From JAIBJN01 sp963811635 (GTDB lineage Bacteria > Actinomycetota > Thermoleophilia > Gaiellales > Gaiellaceae): a stretch of 64,000 nt of DNA. Made by a program: the position numbers and the translations under genes. The notes below the pieces were generated by a model. That model had not been told where the DNA came from and searched no databases. It saw only the letters and a list, made by a program, of their open reading frames with translations. The stretch lies in contig CAWESB010000015.1 in NCBI GenBank assembly GCA_963811635.1, forward strand, positions 186,001 to 250,000. The letters are read 5' to 3'. This document shows, in pieces, positions 52,893 through 60,834 of the stretch (the stretch's first letter is position 1; each line of letters opens with the position of its first letter).

Positions 52893-53854
52893 TCGACCCG
52901 ACAGAGCGGTGGCCGCGCGGCCACGAGGAGAAGCCCGACTACGCGGGGCTCCTCACCTACGCCGGCTGCCCGTACACGCAGGATCCGGCCGACCTCGTCG
53001 GCGTCGACGTCGCCGTGGTCGGAGCGCCCACCGACGACCTCGTCTCCGACCGTTCGGGCACCCGCTTCGGGCCGCGCGCGATCCGCGCCGCCAGCTGCCC
53101 GCCGGGGCCGCACCTCGAGGCGAAGCTCGACGCCTTCGAAGAGCTCTCGGTCGTCGACTTCGGCGACGCCCCGGTGATCCCGGCCGACCCCGTGCGCACC
53201 CACGCCGCCATCGAGGCCACCGTCGGGCAGGTGCTCGCCGCGGGCGCGATCCCGATCGTCCTCGGCGGCGACCACTCGATCTCGGAGCCGGACATCCGCG
53301 CGGTCGCCGGCGCCCACGGCCCGGTCGGGCTCGTCCACTTCGACACCCACACCGACACCGGCACCGAGGTCTACGGGGTCGAGATCTCGCACGGGACGCC
53401 GTTCTACCGCCTCGTCGAGCAGGGCCACCTCGACCCGAGGCGCTACGTCCAGGTCGGCCTGCGCGGCTACTGGCCCGGCGAGGCCGAGTTCGCGTGGCAG
53501 GCCGAGCACGGCATCACGAGCTTCTTCATGCACGACGTGCGCGAGCTCGGGATCGGTGAGGTCGTCCGCCGGGCGGTCGACGTCGTCGGCGCCGGCCCGA
53601 CGTTCCTGACCATCGACGTCGACGTGCTCGATCCGGCCTTCGCGCCGGGCACCGGCACGCCGGAGCCGGGCGGGATGACGACGGGCGACCTCCTCTGGGC
53701 CGCGCGCACGCTCGCCTCGAAGCTCGAGCTCGTCGGGGCGGACGTCGTCGAGGTGATCCCGACCGCGGTCGGCTCGGCGGACATCACCTCGCTCGCCGCC
53801 GACCGGATCGTGCGGGAGATCCTCACCGGGATCGCCCTGCGGCACCGCGGCTAG
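52889..53854 (+). CDS. speB: Agmatinase/ureohydrolase family enzyme
   Basis: A 321-residue manganese enzyme that hydrolyses agmatine (or a related guanidino compound) to urea and putrescine. Metal-ligand motifs are LGGDHSI, HFDTHTDTG and TIDVDVLDPAFAPGTGTPEPGG. The start is TTG overlapping the stop of the tail-tube fragment (TTGA); the first residues repeat the peptide encoded at 52594. Expression now depends on readthrough or coupling across the fragment. The upstream permease fits a polyamine or arginine route. Guanidinobutyrase or guanidinopropionase activity is possible. Confidence 0.92.
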   Translation: MIDPTERWPRGHEEKPDYAGLLTYAGCPYTQDPADLVGVDVAVVGAPTDDLVSDRSGTRFGPRAIRAASCPPGPHLEAKLDAFEELSVVDFGDAPVIPADPVRTHAAIEATVGQVLAAGAIPIVLGGDHSISEPDIRAVAGAHGPVGLVHFDTHTDTGTEVYGVEISHGTPFYRLVEQGHLDPRRYVQVGLRGYWPGEAEFAWQAEHGITSFFMHDVRELGIGEVVRRAVDVVGAGPTFLTIDVDVLDPAFAPGTGTPEPGGMTTGDLLWAARTLASKLELVGADVVEVIPTAVGSADITSLAADRIVREILTGIALRHRG

Positions 53855-53937
53855 CGGGTCCCGGCCACCCTCTTGGCAGTACGGGCATCGCGCAGTCCTT
53901 AGGGGATCGCGCTGAGGCGTCATGGACGCGGGCGACG

Positions 53938-53943
53938 TACGCT
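53938..53943 (+). promoter_or_regulatory. -10 element of a leaderless transcript
   Basis: TACGCT six bases before the GTG at 53950. Confidence 0.4.
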
Positions 53944-53949
53944 TCACCG

Positions 53950-54351
53950 GTGAACGACCGACGACAGAAACACCTCGTGCTCATCCTCGCCCGCGAGGTC
54001 GCTTCCAACCTGGCCACGCCAACGCTGATCGCCGACGCCGAGGGCCGGCTCGTCTTCTACAACGAGGCGGCGGAGGCGGTCATCGGCCGCACGTTCGCAG
54101 AAGCCGGTGAGATGCGGCTGGACGAATGGACGGCCAGCTTCGACCCTCGAACGCTCGATGACGCAAAGCCGTTGCCCACCGGGCGCACGCCGGGACGAAT
54201 CGCGCTTGACGAGCGGCGTCCAGCCCACGAGCGCTTTCGGATCAGAAGCCGGGACGGCGTCGAACGGGAGGTCTCCGCGACTGCCCTGCCCCTGTTTGCG
54301 CATGCGGACGAGTTCGTCGGCATCATCGCTTTCGCCTGGCGAGAGCAGTGA
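53950..54351 (+). CDS. Small stand-alone PAS-domain protein
   Basis: A 133-residue protein made almost entirely of one PAS domain: PTLIADAEGRLVFYNEAAEAVIGRTFAE at the start and a C-terminal beta-sheet (EVSATALPLFAHADEFVGIIAFAW). There is no attached kinase, cyclase or DNA-binding domain, so it must work through a partner. It begins with GTG at leaderless spacing and is followed 13 bases later by the MBL hydrolase gene, so the two may be co-transcribed. The ligand is unknown. Confidence 0.72.
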   Translation: MNDRRQKHLVLILAREVASNLATPTLIADAEGRLVFYNEAAEAVIGRTFAEAGEMRLDEWTASFDPRTLDDAKPLPTGRTPGRIALDERRPAHERFRIRSRDGVEREVSATALPLFAHADEFVGIIAFAWREQ

Positions 54352-54364
54352 GCACCGGGCAGGC

Positions 54365-55207
54365 ATGCGTCTGAAGGTCTGGGGCTGCCGCGGCTCGGTG
54401 CCGACGCCGGGGCCGGGGACGGTCGAATGTGGCGGAAACACGTCCTGCGTCGAGGTCACGCTTTCGGACGGGACCGTGCTCGTGCTCGACGCCGGCACGG
54501 GGATAAGGGCCCTCGGGCTCGAGCTCCTGGAGCGCGGCGCGGAGCAGATCAATCTCGTGCTCACGCATCTGCACCTCGACCACGTGGAGGGACTGCGCTT
54601 CTTCGCGCCTCTCTGGGACGAGCGAGTGGAGGTGGACGTCTGGGGACCCCCGTCGCCGGTCTCGAGCCTCCCGGACCGGATCGCGCGCGCTTTCTCCCCG
54701 CCGCTCTTCCCGGTCGACCTGCACGACGTGCCGGCGCGCTTGGTCTTCCGCGACGTTCCCCGGCGGCCGTGGACGATCGGAGGAGCATCGCTCAGCGCCG
54801 AGCTCGTCCTCCACCCCGGCCCGACGGTCGGCTACCGGATCGAGGGCGACCGCGCGAGCTTTGGCTATCTGCCGGATCACGAGCCCGCGCTGGCGGGGAC
54901 GATCGAGGGCAGGCCGCGCGACTGGATCTCGGGCGCAGGGATCGCCGGCGACGTCGACGTGCTCTTACACGACGCGCAGTACTTCGAGGACGAGTACGAA
55001 GAGCGAATCGGCTGGGGCCATTCGAGCGTCGCGCACGCGGTCGCGTTCACGCGGGCCGTCGACGCCCGGCGCCTCGTTCTCTTCCATCACGAGCCCCGCC
55101 ATGACGACAGCTCGCTGGAGCGCCTCGAAGCGCACGCGCAGACGCTCGCGGGCCGGAACGGCGCGGAGGCAACGCTTGCCCGCGAGGGCATGGTCGTCGA
55201 GCTGTAA
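54365..55207 (+). CDS. MBL-fold metallo-hydrolase
   Basis: A 280-residue metallo-beta-lactamase fold protein of the PhnP/RNase Z-like branch. It opens with WGCRGSVPTPGPGTVECGGNTSC, then VLDAGTG and the metal motif THLHLDHVEG; further ligands are in LLHDAQYF and LFHHEPRHDD. The N-terminal GCRGS-x-P block is shared with enzymes that act on cyclic phosphodiesters or phosphonates, often next to signalling genes. The adjacent PAS protein supports a signalling link, but the substrate is unknown. Confidence 0.85.
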   Translation: MRLKVWGCRGSVPTPGPGTVECGGNTSCVEVTLSDGTVLVLDAGTGIRALGLELLERGAEQINLVLTHLHLDHVEGLRFFAPLWDERVEVDVWGPPSPVSSLPDRIARAFSPPLFPVDLHDVPARLVFRDVPRRPWTIGGASLSAELVLHPGPTVGYRIEGDRASFGYLPDHEPALAGTIEGRPRDWISGAGIAGDVDVLLHDAQYFEDEYEERIGWGHSSVAHAVAFTRAVDARRLVLFHHEPRHDDSSLERLEAHAQTLAGRNGAEATLAREGMVVEL

Positions 55208-55342
55208 CCCAGTTCTGCCTGGGACGCCTGAGCTCAGCGAAGCAGATCAGCGCGAGCCATGATCACCCGATCGAAGGCCAGGCCTTCAACGCCCACGAGG
55301 ATCGTCGAGTTGGCTGTCGCGGGCCGACGGCGCGGAAGAAGG

Positions 55343-55423
55343 TCACGGCCGTTCGACGAGATCGCCGTTCTCGTCAAAGCTGATGTCACCGAGAATGCCG
55401 TCCTCCACCTCGCGGGGGCCGCT
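55343..55423 (-). pseudogene. Remnant of a periplasmic substrate-binding protein gene
   Basis: A short frame ends in EVEDGILGDISFDENGDLVERP and a TGA. GDISFDENGD is the hallmark of the C-terminal lobe of branched-chain amino acid ABC binding proteins (LivK type). Nothing else of that gene is readable upstream, where the tRNA gene starts 24 bases away. It is most likely a decayed fragment. The remaining ~130 bases between the MBL gene and this fragment contain no recognisable feature. Confidence 0.35.
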
Positions 55424-55446
55424 GCGTCTCGCTGGACAAGGATCGA

Positions 55447-55518
55447 TGCCCCCGGCAAGAATCGAACTTGCGCACGCGGTTTAGGAAACCGCTGCTCTAT
55501 CCACTGAGCTACGGGGGC
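55447..55518 (-). tRNA. tRNA-Arg (anticodon CCU)
   Basis: On the minus strand a 72-base cloverleaf: acceptor GCCCCCG/CGGGGGC, D arm GCTC...GAGC, anticodon stem GCGGT/ACCGC around the loop TTCCTAA (anticodon CCT, reading AGG) and a T arm with TTCGATTC. The discriminator base is A and the CCA end is not encoded. The AGG codon is rare in this GC-rich genome. No attachment-site duplication is seen next to it. Confidence 0.95.
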
Positions 55519-55553
55519 GCGGCGGTCACGGTAGCACCGCCGCAAGCGGGAGC

Positions 55554-56309
55554 TCAGGACTCCGCGAGGCCCTCGCGCGGCTCCCACCGGAAACCGCGCA
55601 CGGCAACCACGAGGCCGGCGATGCCCCAGATGACGACGGCCGCGACGGCGGATGCGGCGAAGTCCTCGCCCTCGACGAAGCTGGCGCGGATCAGGTCGAG
55701 GAAGTACGTCAGCGGGAGCACCTCGGAGATCGCCTGCAGGAACGCCGGCATCTCCTCGGTCGAGAAGAACACGCCCGAGATGAAGGCCATCGGCAGGAAG
55801 ATCGCGTTGACGACGGCCGAGGAGCCCTCGGCAGTGCGGACGACGGTCGTGATCGCGATCCCGAGCGCCGCGAATGCGGCAGCGCCCACGAGGATGGCGA
55901 AGGCGAAGAAGAGCGGCCGGTCGGGCCAGTCGGCGTCGAGGACGTAGACGCCGAGCAGGAGCTGGGCGATCACCTGGAGCACGATCACCACCACCGTCGA
56001 GCCGATCACGGCCGAGAGGTAGGTGGCCGAGCCGAGCGGTGTCCCGCGCACGCGCTTGAGCACGCCGGCTTCGCGCCGGACGACGAGCGTGATCGCGAGC
56101 CCGGCGAAGGCGTTGGCCGCGACGCCGTAGCCGATCAGGCCGATGAGGAGGAACGTCGGCGCGCTCACACCCTCTATGTCCTCGTCCCCGTACACCGAGC
56201 CGATGAGGACGAGCAGCAGGATCGGGAAGAGGAAGGTGAAGAACGCCGCCTCGCGGTTTCGCCAGAAGAGGAGCTGTTGGGCGCGGAGCTCGTGGAGGAA
56301 GAGCCTCAC
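55554..56309 (-). CDS. ABC-2 type transporter permease
   Basis: A 251-residue membrane protein with six helices. RNREAAFFTFLFPILLLVLIGSVYG at the first helix, REAGVLKRVRGTPL in the cytoplasmic loop and FISGVFFSTEEMPAFLQAISEVLPLTYFLDLIR near the C-terminus are typical of the ABC-2 (drug or polysaccharide exporter) family. It overlaps the preceding ATPase gene by four bases, forming a transporter pair. The substrate is not known. Confidence 0.9.
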   Translation of the reverse strand: MRLFLHELRAQQLLFWRNREAAFFTFLFPILLLVLIGSVYGDEDIEGVSAPTFLLIGLIGYGVAANAFAGLAITLVVRREAGVLKRVRGTPLGSATYLSAVIGSTVVVIVLQVIAQLLLGVYVLDADWPDRPLFFAFAILVGAAAFAALGIAITTVVRTAEGSSAVVNAIFLPMAFISGVFFSTEEMPAFLQAISEVLPLTYFLDLIRASFVEGEDFAASAVAAVVIWGIAGLVVAVRGFRWEPREGLAES

Positions 56310-57157
56310 TCGGCCCCCTCGTCACGGGTCAGCTCGAGGTAGACGTCCTCGAGGCTGCGGCGGTGCACCTCGAGGCCCTCCAGCTCGACGCCGTCGGCAA
56401 GCGCCTGCGCCGTAAGCTCGTGGAGCACGCGGGTGGGCTCCTCCGTCGCGACGACGACCTCGCTGCCGTTGCGCCGGTAGCGAATCTCGACGGAGGCGTG
56501 GCCGGAGAGCAGCTCGTCCGGCGAGCCGGTGCCGACGATCTCGCCACCGCGGAGGATCGCGACGCGGTCGGCGAGGCGCTGCGCCTCCTCCATGTAGTGC
56601 GTCGTCAGGAGGATGCTCTTCCCGAGGGAGCGGAGGTCGCGGATCGTGTCCCAGGCCTGGCGGCGCGCGGCTGGGTCGAAGCCGGTCGTCGGCTCGTCGA
56701 GGAAGACGAGCTCGGGATCGCCCACGAGCGCCAGCGCGAGGTCGAGCCGGCGCAGCTGTCCGCCGGAGAGCGAGCGCACGCGCGCGTCGCGCTTCTCGGC
56801 GAGGCCGACGAGCTCGATCACCTCGTCGGCGGGGCGCGGCCGGGGGTAGTAGCCGGCGAAGAGGGCGACGATCTCCCGCACGGTGAGGATGTGGTAGACA
56901 GCCGCGGACTGGAGCACGATGCCGATCCGCGACTTGAAGGCCCGCCCACCGCGCTCGGGGTCCTCGCCCAGGACGCGCACGTCGCCACCGTCGCGTCGCC
57001 GGTAGCCCTCGAGGATCTCGACAGTGGTCGTCTTCCCCGCCCCGTTGGGGCCGAGGAGCGCGAAGACCTCGCCGGTCTCGACGGTGAACGTGAGGCCGTG
57101 GAGGACCTCGCGCTGCCCGTAGGCCTTTCGCAGGTCCGAGACGGCAATCGCGCTCAC
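56306..57157 (-). CDS. ABC exporter ATP-binding protein (DrrA-like)
   Basis: A 283-residue ATPase with Walker A GPNGAGKTT, Q-loop in GIVLQSA, signature LSGGQLRRLDLALALVGDP, Walker B LVFLDEPTTGFDP and the H-loop in LLTTHYMEEAQRLAD. The C-terminal domain (after ~215) resembles those of antibiotic exporters such as DrrA. GTG 57157 is chosen; the longer frame upstream is Arg/Ser-rich noise. The divergent GNAT gene starts only 19 bases away, so both share regulatory DNA. Confidence 0.9.
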   Translation of the reverse strand: MSAIAVSDLRKAYGQREVLHGLTFTVETGEVFALLGPNGAGKTTTVEILEGYRRRDGGDVRVLGEDPERGGRAFKSRIGIVLQSAAVYHILTVREIVALFAGYYPRPRPADEVIELVGLAEKRDARVRSLSGGQLRRLDLALALVGDPELVFLDEPTTGFDPAARRQAWDTIRDLRSLGKSILLTTHYMEEAQRLADRVAILRGGEIVGTGSPDELLSGHASVEIRYRRNGSEVVVATEEPTRVLHELTAQALADGVELEGLEVHRRSLEDVYLELTRDEGAE

Positions 57158-57176
57158 GGTGCGCGAGGATACCGGC

Positions 57177-57731
57177 GTGGACGTCCCGGCCATCCGCTCC
57201 GCCCGGCTCGATCTCGTGTCCCTGTCGCCGGCCGCAATCGCCGCCGTGTTCGCCGGGCGCCTGGAGGACGCCGAGCGGCAGCTCAGATTGCGCCTGCCCG
57301 AGGGATTCCCGGACGACAACCTCGAGGGCTTCCTGCGCCTCCGGCTCGGGCAGATGGAGCGCAACCCGGACAGCCAGAAGTGGCTCGTGCGCGCCCTCGT
57401 CCTCCGCGAGGACGGGACGATGGTCGGTCATGCCGGCTTCCACGGCCCGCCGGGGACAACGGGGCTCGACGACCCGGGGAAGGCGGAGATCGGCTACACG
57501 GTCTTCGAGCCGTACCGCGGCCGCGGGTACGCGACCGAGGCGGCGGTCGCCCTCATGGACTGGGCCGCCGGCGAGGGCATTCACCGGTTCGTGTTCTCGA
57601 TCGGCCCCTGGAATGAGCCGTCGCTTGCGATCGCGCGCAAGCTCGGCTTCGTCCAGACGGGCGAGCAGTGGGACGAGGAGGACGGGCTCGAGCACGTCTA
57701 CGAGCTCGACCGCCGTTCGTCGGGGCGCTAG
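57177..57731 (+). CDS. GNAT family N-acetyltransferase (RimJ/RimL-like)
   Basis: A 184-residue acetyltransferase. IRSARLDLVSLSPAAI at the N-terminus, KAEIGYTVFEPYRGRGYATEAAVALMDWA with the acetyl-CoA loop RGRGYA, and NEPSLAIARKLGFVQTGEQ are typical of the RimJ/RimL subgroup. GTG 57177 is preferred over GTG 57159. The 3' end shares CTAG with the convergent exported-protein gene. The substrate is unknown; acetylation of an exported toxin or of a protein terminus are possibilities. Confidence 0.85.
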   Translation: MDVPAIRSARLDLVSLSPAAIAAVFAGRLEDAERQLRLRLPEGFPDDNLEGFLRLRLGQMERNPDSQKWLVRALVLREDGTMVGHAGFHGPPGTTGLDDPGKAEIGYTVFEPYRGRGYATEAAVALMDWAAGEGIHRFVFSIGPWNEPSLAIARKLGFVQTGEQWDEEDGLEHVYELDRRSSGR

Positions 57732-58453
57732 CGGTTCCTGAAGGGGTCGACGCAGAGGCTCGAGATCGAGAGCGTCTCGTCCTTCTGCAGACCGACGGCC
57801 CTGAACCGGAACGCAACCGCGGTTAGTCCCTGGGGCGAGGCCAGCGCGAGCCTGTTCATGTACATGGGGATGATGACCGAGGGTCGCCACTCGCTCCGGG
57901 CTTTCAGCCTGGCGATCGTCAGCTGCTTGACGTGCCCGCCGAAGTCCTCGTAGAGGACCTCCACCTTGAGCCGCGATCTCTCGTTGCCGCCTTTGCCCTT
58001 GATGAAGAAGCGGATCGTCGGATGGTCGAGGTTGACGCACATCGCCGGCGATGCCGCATCCGCGCCCTTCGCGAGCTCGAGCGACTGTCCGGCGCCGCTG
58101 AACGGATCGGCGCCGGGGACGATCGTGGCGTCCTTGTCCAGCGTCCACTCGTCGGTCGCGGCCAGGTCGCCCTGCGGCGCGAGCGAGTACGTCGCATCGT
58201 CGCCCCACGGGGCGAATGCCGCCGACGCCTCGCCGAAGCTGCAGTCCGCGGCGGCAAGGAGCTTCCCGGCCCGCGCCCACCTCCCCCGCGCGAGAAGCTC
58301 GTCCAGCTTCTCCTCGATGTCCCCGACCTGCTTCGAGACGTCCTCGAGCTCCGTGTCATCGCCGTCCTCCGCAAACGCCGCGGTTGCGCTGGTGGCAGCG
58401 AACGCCAACACGCAGGCTCCGAGCGTCAAGATCCGCCGAAGCATTCCCTTCAT
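57728..58453 (-). CDS. Exported protein of unknown function
   Basis: A 241-residue protein with a clear signal peptide (MKGMLRRILTLGACVLAFAATSATAAFA, cleavage expected near residue 28), a short acidic helix (about 30-55, DDTELEDVSKQVGDIEEKLDELL) and a beta-rich domain with two cysteines near the middle and one near the C-terminus. The pattern FSGAGQSLELAKG and VEVLYEDFGGHVKQLTIARL suggests a carbohydrate-binding-like or jelly-roll fold, but I do not recognise a family. GAGAAGGA precedes ATG 58453. A 12-base palindrome lies 46 bases upstream. Confidence 0.6.
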   Translation of the reverse strand: MKGMLRRILTLGACVLAFAATSATAAFAEDGDDTELEDVSKQVGDIEEKLDELLARGRWARAGKLLAAADCSFGEASAAFAPWGDDATYSLAPQGDLAATDEWTLDKDATIVPGADPFSGAGQSLELAKGADAASPAMCVNLDHPTIRFFIKGKGGNERSRLKVEVLYEDFGGHVKQLTIARLKARSEWRPSVIIPMYMNRLALASPQGLTAVAFRFRAVGLQKDETLSISSLCVDPFRNR

Positions 58454-58498
58454 CGCCGCATTCCTTCTCCCGTAGTTGCCGCAGCGGCTCGCCCCAGC

Positions 58499-58510
58499 GA
58501 GCCTAGGCTC
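58499..58510. promoter_or_regulatory. 12-base palindrome GAGCCTAGGCTC, candidate operator
   Basis: A perfect palindrome in the 156-base divergent gap between the exported-protein gene and the PhzF gene. Such a site could bind a dimeric regulator. It contains TAGGCT, which may also serve as a -10 for the minus-strand gene (leader of about 40 bases). The rest of the gap shows nothing else. Confidence 0.35.
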
Positions 58511-58596
58511 AAGAAAGCGGAGGGCGGAAGCGGGCTCGTCCCCCATTAGGGGAAGTGGGCCGCCGAACCCTCGAACGAGGGACGGGGCGCCTTTGA

Positions 58597-58602
58597 TTTA
58601 CT
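58597..58602 (+). promoter_or_regulatory. -10 element of the PhzF gene (leaderless)
   Basis: TTTACT seven bases before the GTG at 58610. Confidence 0.35.
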
Positions 58603-58609
58603 GGCAACT

Positions 58610-59458
58610 GTGGCCGCCTACCGCTATGTCGTCGCCGACGTCTTCACGGACACGCCGCTCCAGGGGAACCAGCTCGCGGTCTTCACGGATGCGCGCGAGA
58701 TCCCCGAGGAGCAGCTCCAGCCGCTCGCGAAGGAGATGAACTACTCGGAGACGGTCTTCGTCTACACGCCTGAGGCCGACGGACATGCGCGGATCCGCAT
58801 CTTCACGCCGACGTCCGAGCTGCCGTTCGCCGGGCACCCAGTGCTCGGAACGGCATTCGTCCTGGCTGCGCCGCTCCAGCTTCCGGAGATCCGGCTGGAA
58901 ACCGGACAGGGCGTCGTCCCGCTTGCGCTCGACCGCGACGACCAGGGCCGGATCGTCTTCGGGCGGATGCGGCAGCCGATCCCGCAGGTGGAGGCTTTCG
59001 GGCCCCAGGCCGAGCTGTTCGAGGCGCTCGGGATCTCCGGCTCGGAGCTGCCGGTCGAGCTCTACGACCTCGGCATCCGCCACGTCTACGTGGCGCTGCC
59101 GAGCGAGGACGCCGTCGCTGCCCTCGAGCCCGATTACGCGGCGCTCTCGCGACTGACCGGCATCGTCGGCGTCAACTGCTTCGCCGGCTCCGGCTTGCGC
59201 TGGAAGACCCGGATGTTTGCCCCTGCCGATGGCGTCCCCGAGGATCCCGCGACCGGCTCCGCGGCGGGCCCGCTCGTCGTCCACCTGGCCCGCCACGGCC
59301 TCGTCCCTTTCGGCGAGCAGATCGAGATCACCCAGGGCGTCGAGATCGGCCGCCCGAGCACGCTCTACGCAAAGGTCGAAGGCTCGGCCGAGCAGATCGA
59401 GTCCGTCGAGGTCGGCGGGTCCGCGGTCGTCGTCGCCCGCGGCGAGTTCCGTCTTTAG
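58610..59458 (+). CDS. PhzF family isomerase
   Basis: A 282-residue protein of the PhzF/DapF-fold family. The two-fold repeated fold starts with YVVADVFTDTPLQGNQLAVF; the proposed general base is Glu47 in NYSETVFV; FTPTSELPFAGHPVLGTA and DPATGSAAGPLVVHL are the conserved loops of the two halves. Its length matches the family. PhzF itself acts in phenazine synthesis but most relatives have unknown substrates, and no phenazine genes are nearby. The GTG at 58610 gives the usual N-terminus. Confidence 0.9.
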   Translation: MAAYRYVVADVFTDTPLQGNQLAVFTDAREIPEEQLQPLAKEMNYSETVFVYTPEADGHARIRIFTPTSELPFAGHPVLGTAFVLAAPLQLPEIRLETGQGVVPLALDRDDQGRIVFGRMRQPIPQVEAFGPQAELFEALGISGSELPVELYDLGIRHVYVALPSEDAVAALEPDYAALSRLTGIVGVNCFAGSGLRWKTRMFAPADGVPEDPATGSAAGPLVVHLARHGLVPFGEQIEITQGVEIGRPSTLYAKVEGSAEQIESVEVGGSAVVVARGEFRL

Positions 59459-59464
59459 GGCCAC

Positions 59465-59485
59465 GTCCGGGGTCTGACCCCGGAC
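59465..59485. repeat. Palindromic repeat GTCCGGGGTC-T-GACCCCGGAC
   Basis: Two perfect 10-base arms around a central T, seven bases after the PhzF stop. It belongs to the same family as 15909-15939 and 33704-33736 and may terminate the PhzF transcript. Confidence 0.75.
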
Positions 59486-59576
59486 ACGTCTTCGTGGGCC
59501 CCGGCACCCAGACGGTCGCGACGAGCCGCCTTCTCTTGACCGCAGGCTTCGACGGTGCTGGCGCGTCCCGGCTGGA

Positions 59577-59603
59577 CACGTCAGGGGTCTGACCCCAGAC
59601 GTG
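59577..59603. repeat. Palindromic repeat, CACGTC and GGGGTC arms
   Basis: CACGTC-A-GGGGTC-T-GACCCC-A-GACGTG: a 27-base palindrome with two mismatched A positions, 17 bases before the stop of the convergent BNR gene. It is the second copy within 140 bases. The stretch between the two copies (59486-59576) contains no gene that I can support. Confidence 0.75.
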
Positions 59604-59620
59604 GCTGGAGGGGACCGGCG

Positions 59621-60046
59621 CTAGCCCCAGGCGACGTCGTGGATCTCGGGGAGCTCGACCGCGAGCACGCGCCAGAAGCGGCCGCCGTCGCCCGAGACGT
59701 ACAGACGGTTGCGGGCGCCGTAGAGGACGTGGTCCGGGTTTTCGCGCAGCGCCACTGCGCGGCCCGGCGGGAGGCCGGCGCCGCGCTCCTCCCACGTCTG
59801 GCCGCTGTCGTGGGAGACGATGAGCGGCGGCTTGCGGTCGAGCAGGAGCACGATCGTCGAGCCGACGGCGTCGACGTCCAGGACGTGGCCGGCCGACCAG
59901 GACGGCGCAAGCCCGAGCGGGCGTTCACGCTCGACGGCCGCGCCCGCCTGCCGTCCCGCAAGCTGATCCTCGTCGGCGGTGGCTCCGACCTCGACGAGGT
60001 AGGTCCCATCCTCGCACCCGGCGATGACGATCAACGGGCGGCTCAC
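59621..60046 (-). CDS. Small BNR/Asp-box repeat protein
   Basis: A 141-residue protein with two Asp-box (BNR) motifs, VSHDSGQTWEERG and VSGDGGRFWRVL, as in sialidase-like beta-propellers, but only about two blades are present and there is no signal peptide. The start region ELIVIAGCEDGTYLVEV-like (PLIVIAGCEDGTYLVEVG) is another blade strand. It is the last gene of the TPP-riboswitch operon, with its GTG overlapping the kinase stop (GTGA). The function is unknown. It may be the remainder of a longer propeller or a true short form. Confidence 0.7.
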   Translation of the reverse strand: MSRPLIVIAGCEDGTYLVEVGATADEDQLAGRQAGAAVERERPLGLAPSWSAGHVLDVDAVGSTIVLLLDRKPPLIVSHDSGQTWEERGAGLPPGRAVALRENPDHVLYGARNRLYVSGDGGRFWRVLAVELPEIHDVAWG

Positions 60047-60834
60047 CGGCCCAGCATCGCGCCGACCGCGCCGTTGGCGAGGCGGGCCGCCGACACCGGC
60101 GAATGCCGCTTCCGGCGGTAGCACAGGTAGGCAGTCGTCCAGGAGTCGCCGGCACCGGTCGGATCGATGCCCTCGAGCGGGATCGTCGGAATGTGCTCGG
60201 CAAGGCCGTCGGCGTAGACGACCGCGCCGCCGCGGCCGAGCGTGACGACCACCTCGCGGACGCCAAGCGTGCCCAGGGAGCTCTCCGTCAGCTCGAGCCC
60301 GAGCGCGTCGAGCTCGTCCCGCGCCAGCTTGAGGACGCCGACATGCCGCAGCACCGCAGGGTCGTAGTCGGCGTCGACGACGAGCTCGCCGACCTGGGGA
60401 CGCCGCACGAGGCCCTGGCCGTCGAGGCTGAGGACGCGGCCGCGGGCGAGGGAGGCGAGCGTCTCCGGGGGGAAGTCGGCCCTCGTCAGCGCGCCCGCGT
60501 GGACCCAGTCGGCATCGGCCAGCGCCTTCGTCAGCCAGCCGCGGGCCTCCTCCTCGCTCCAGGGCTCGCCGAGCTCGTCGATCGACATCTGGCGGTGGTC
60601 GCCGTTGTTCTCGATCCGGAAGCCAATCGTGACCGGCGCGCTTGCCGCGATGACCGGCAGGCCGAGCCCCACGAGCCGTGGCCGGTCCTCGTCGGCGAGC
60701 TTCGTGGCGACGACGGCGGGCTGGCCGAGCAGGCGCAGCGCGCGCGCCGCGTAGACGGGCACGCCGCCGAGGCGGGGAATGCCGCCGTCAACGCGATCCA
60801 GCGAGACGAGCCCGACGACGCCCAAGCGGCGCAT
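60043..60834 (-). CDS. PfkB family (ribokinase-like) kinase
   Basis: A 263-residue sugar/nucleoside-type kinase. The N-terminal lid region has GGIPRLGGVPVYAARALRLLG, and the C-terminal anion hole and catalytic base are in GIDPTGAGDSWTTAYL. The ATG at 60834 gives the normal family start, though the frame is open further upstream. It overlaps the CytX-like permease gene by 47 bases and lies behind a TPP riboswitch, so phosphorylation of a thiamine precursor such as hydroxymethylpyrimidine is a reasonable guess; sequence alone cannot separate this from a sugar or adenosine kinase. Confidence 0.85.
   Translation of the reverse strand: MRRLGVVGLVSLDRVDGGIPRLGGVPVYAARALRLLGQPAVVATKLADEDRPRLVGLGLPVIAASAPVTIGFRIENNGDHRQMSIDELGEPWSEEEARGWLTKALADADWVHAGALTRADFPPETLASLARGRVLSLDGQGLVRRPQVGELVVDADYDPAVLRHVGVLKLARDELDALGLELTESSLGTLGVREVVVTLGRGGAVVYADGLAEHIPTIPLEGIDPTGAGDSWTTAYLCYRRKRHSPVSAARLANGAVGAMLGR

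Noticed and set aside
55468..55947. Plus-strand frame across the tRNA and ABC permease
   Set aside because: Low-complexity Arg/Thr/Ala composition, overlaps a tRNA and a well-supported permease on the other strand.
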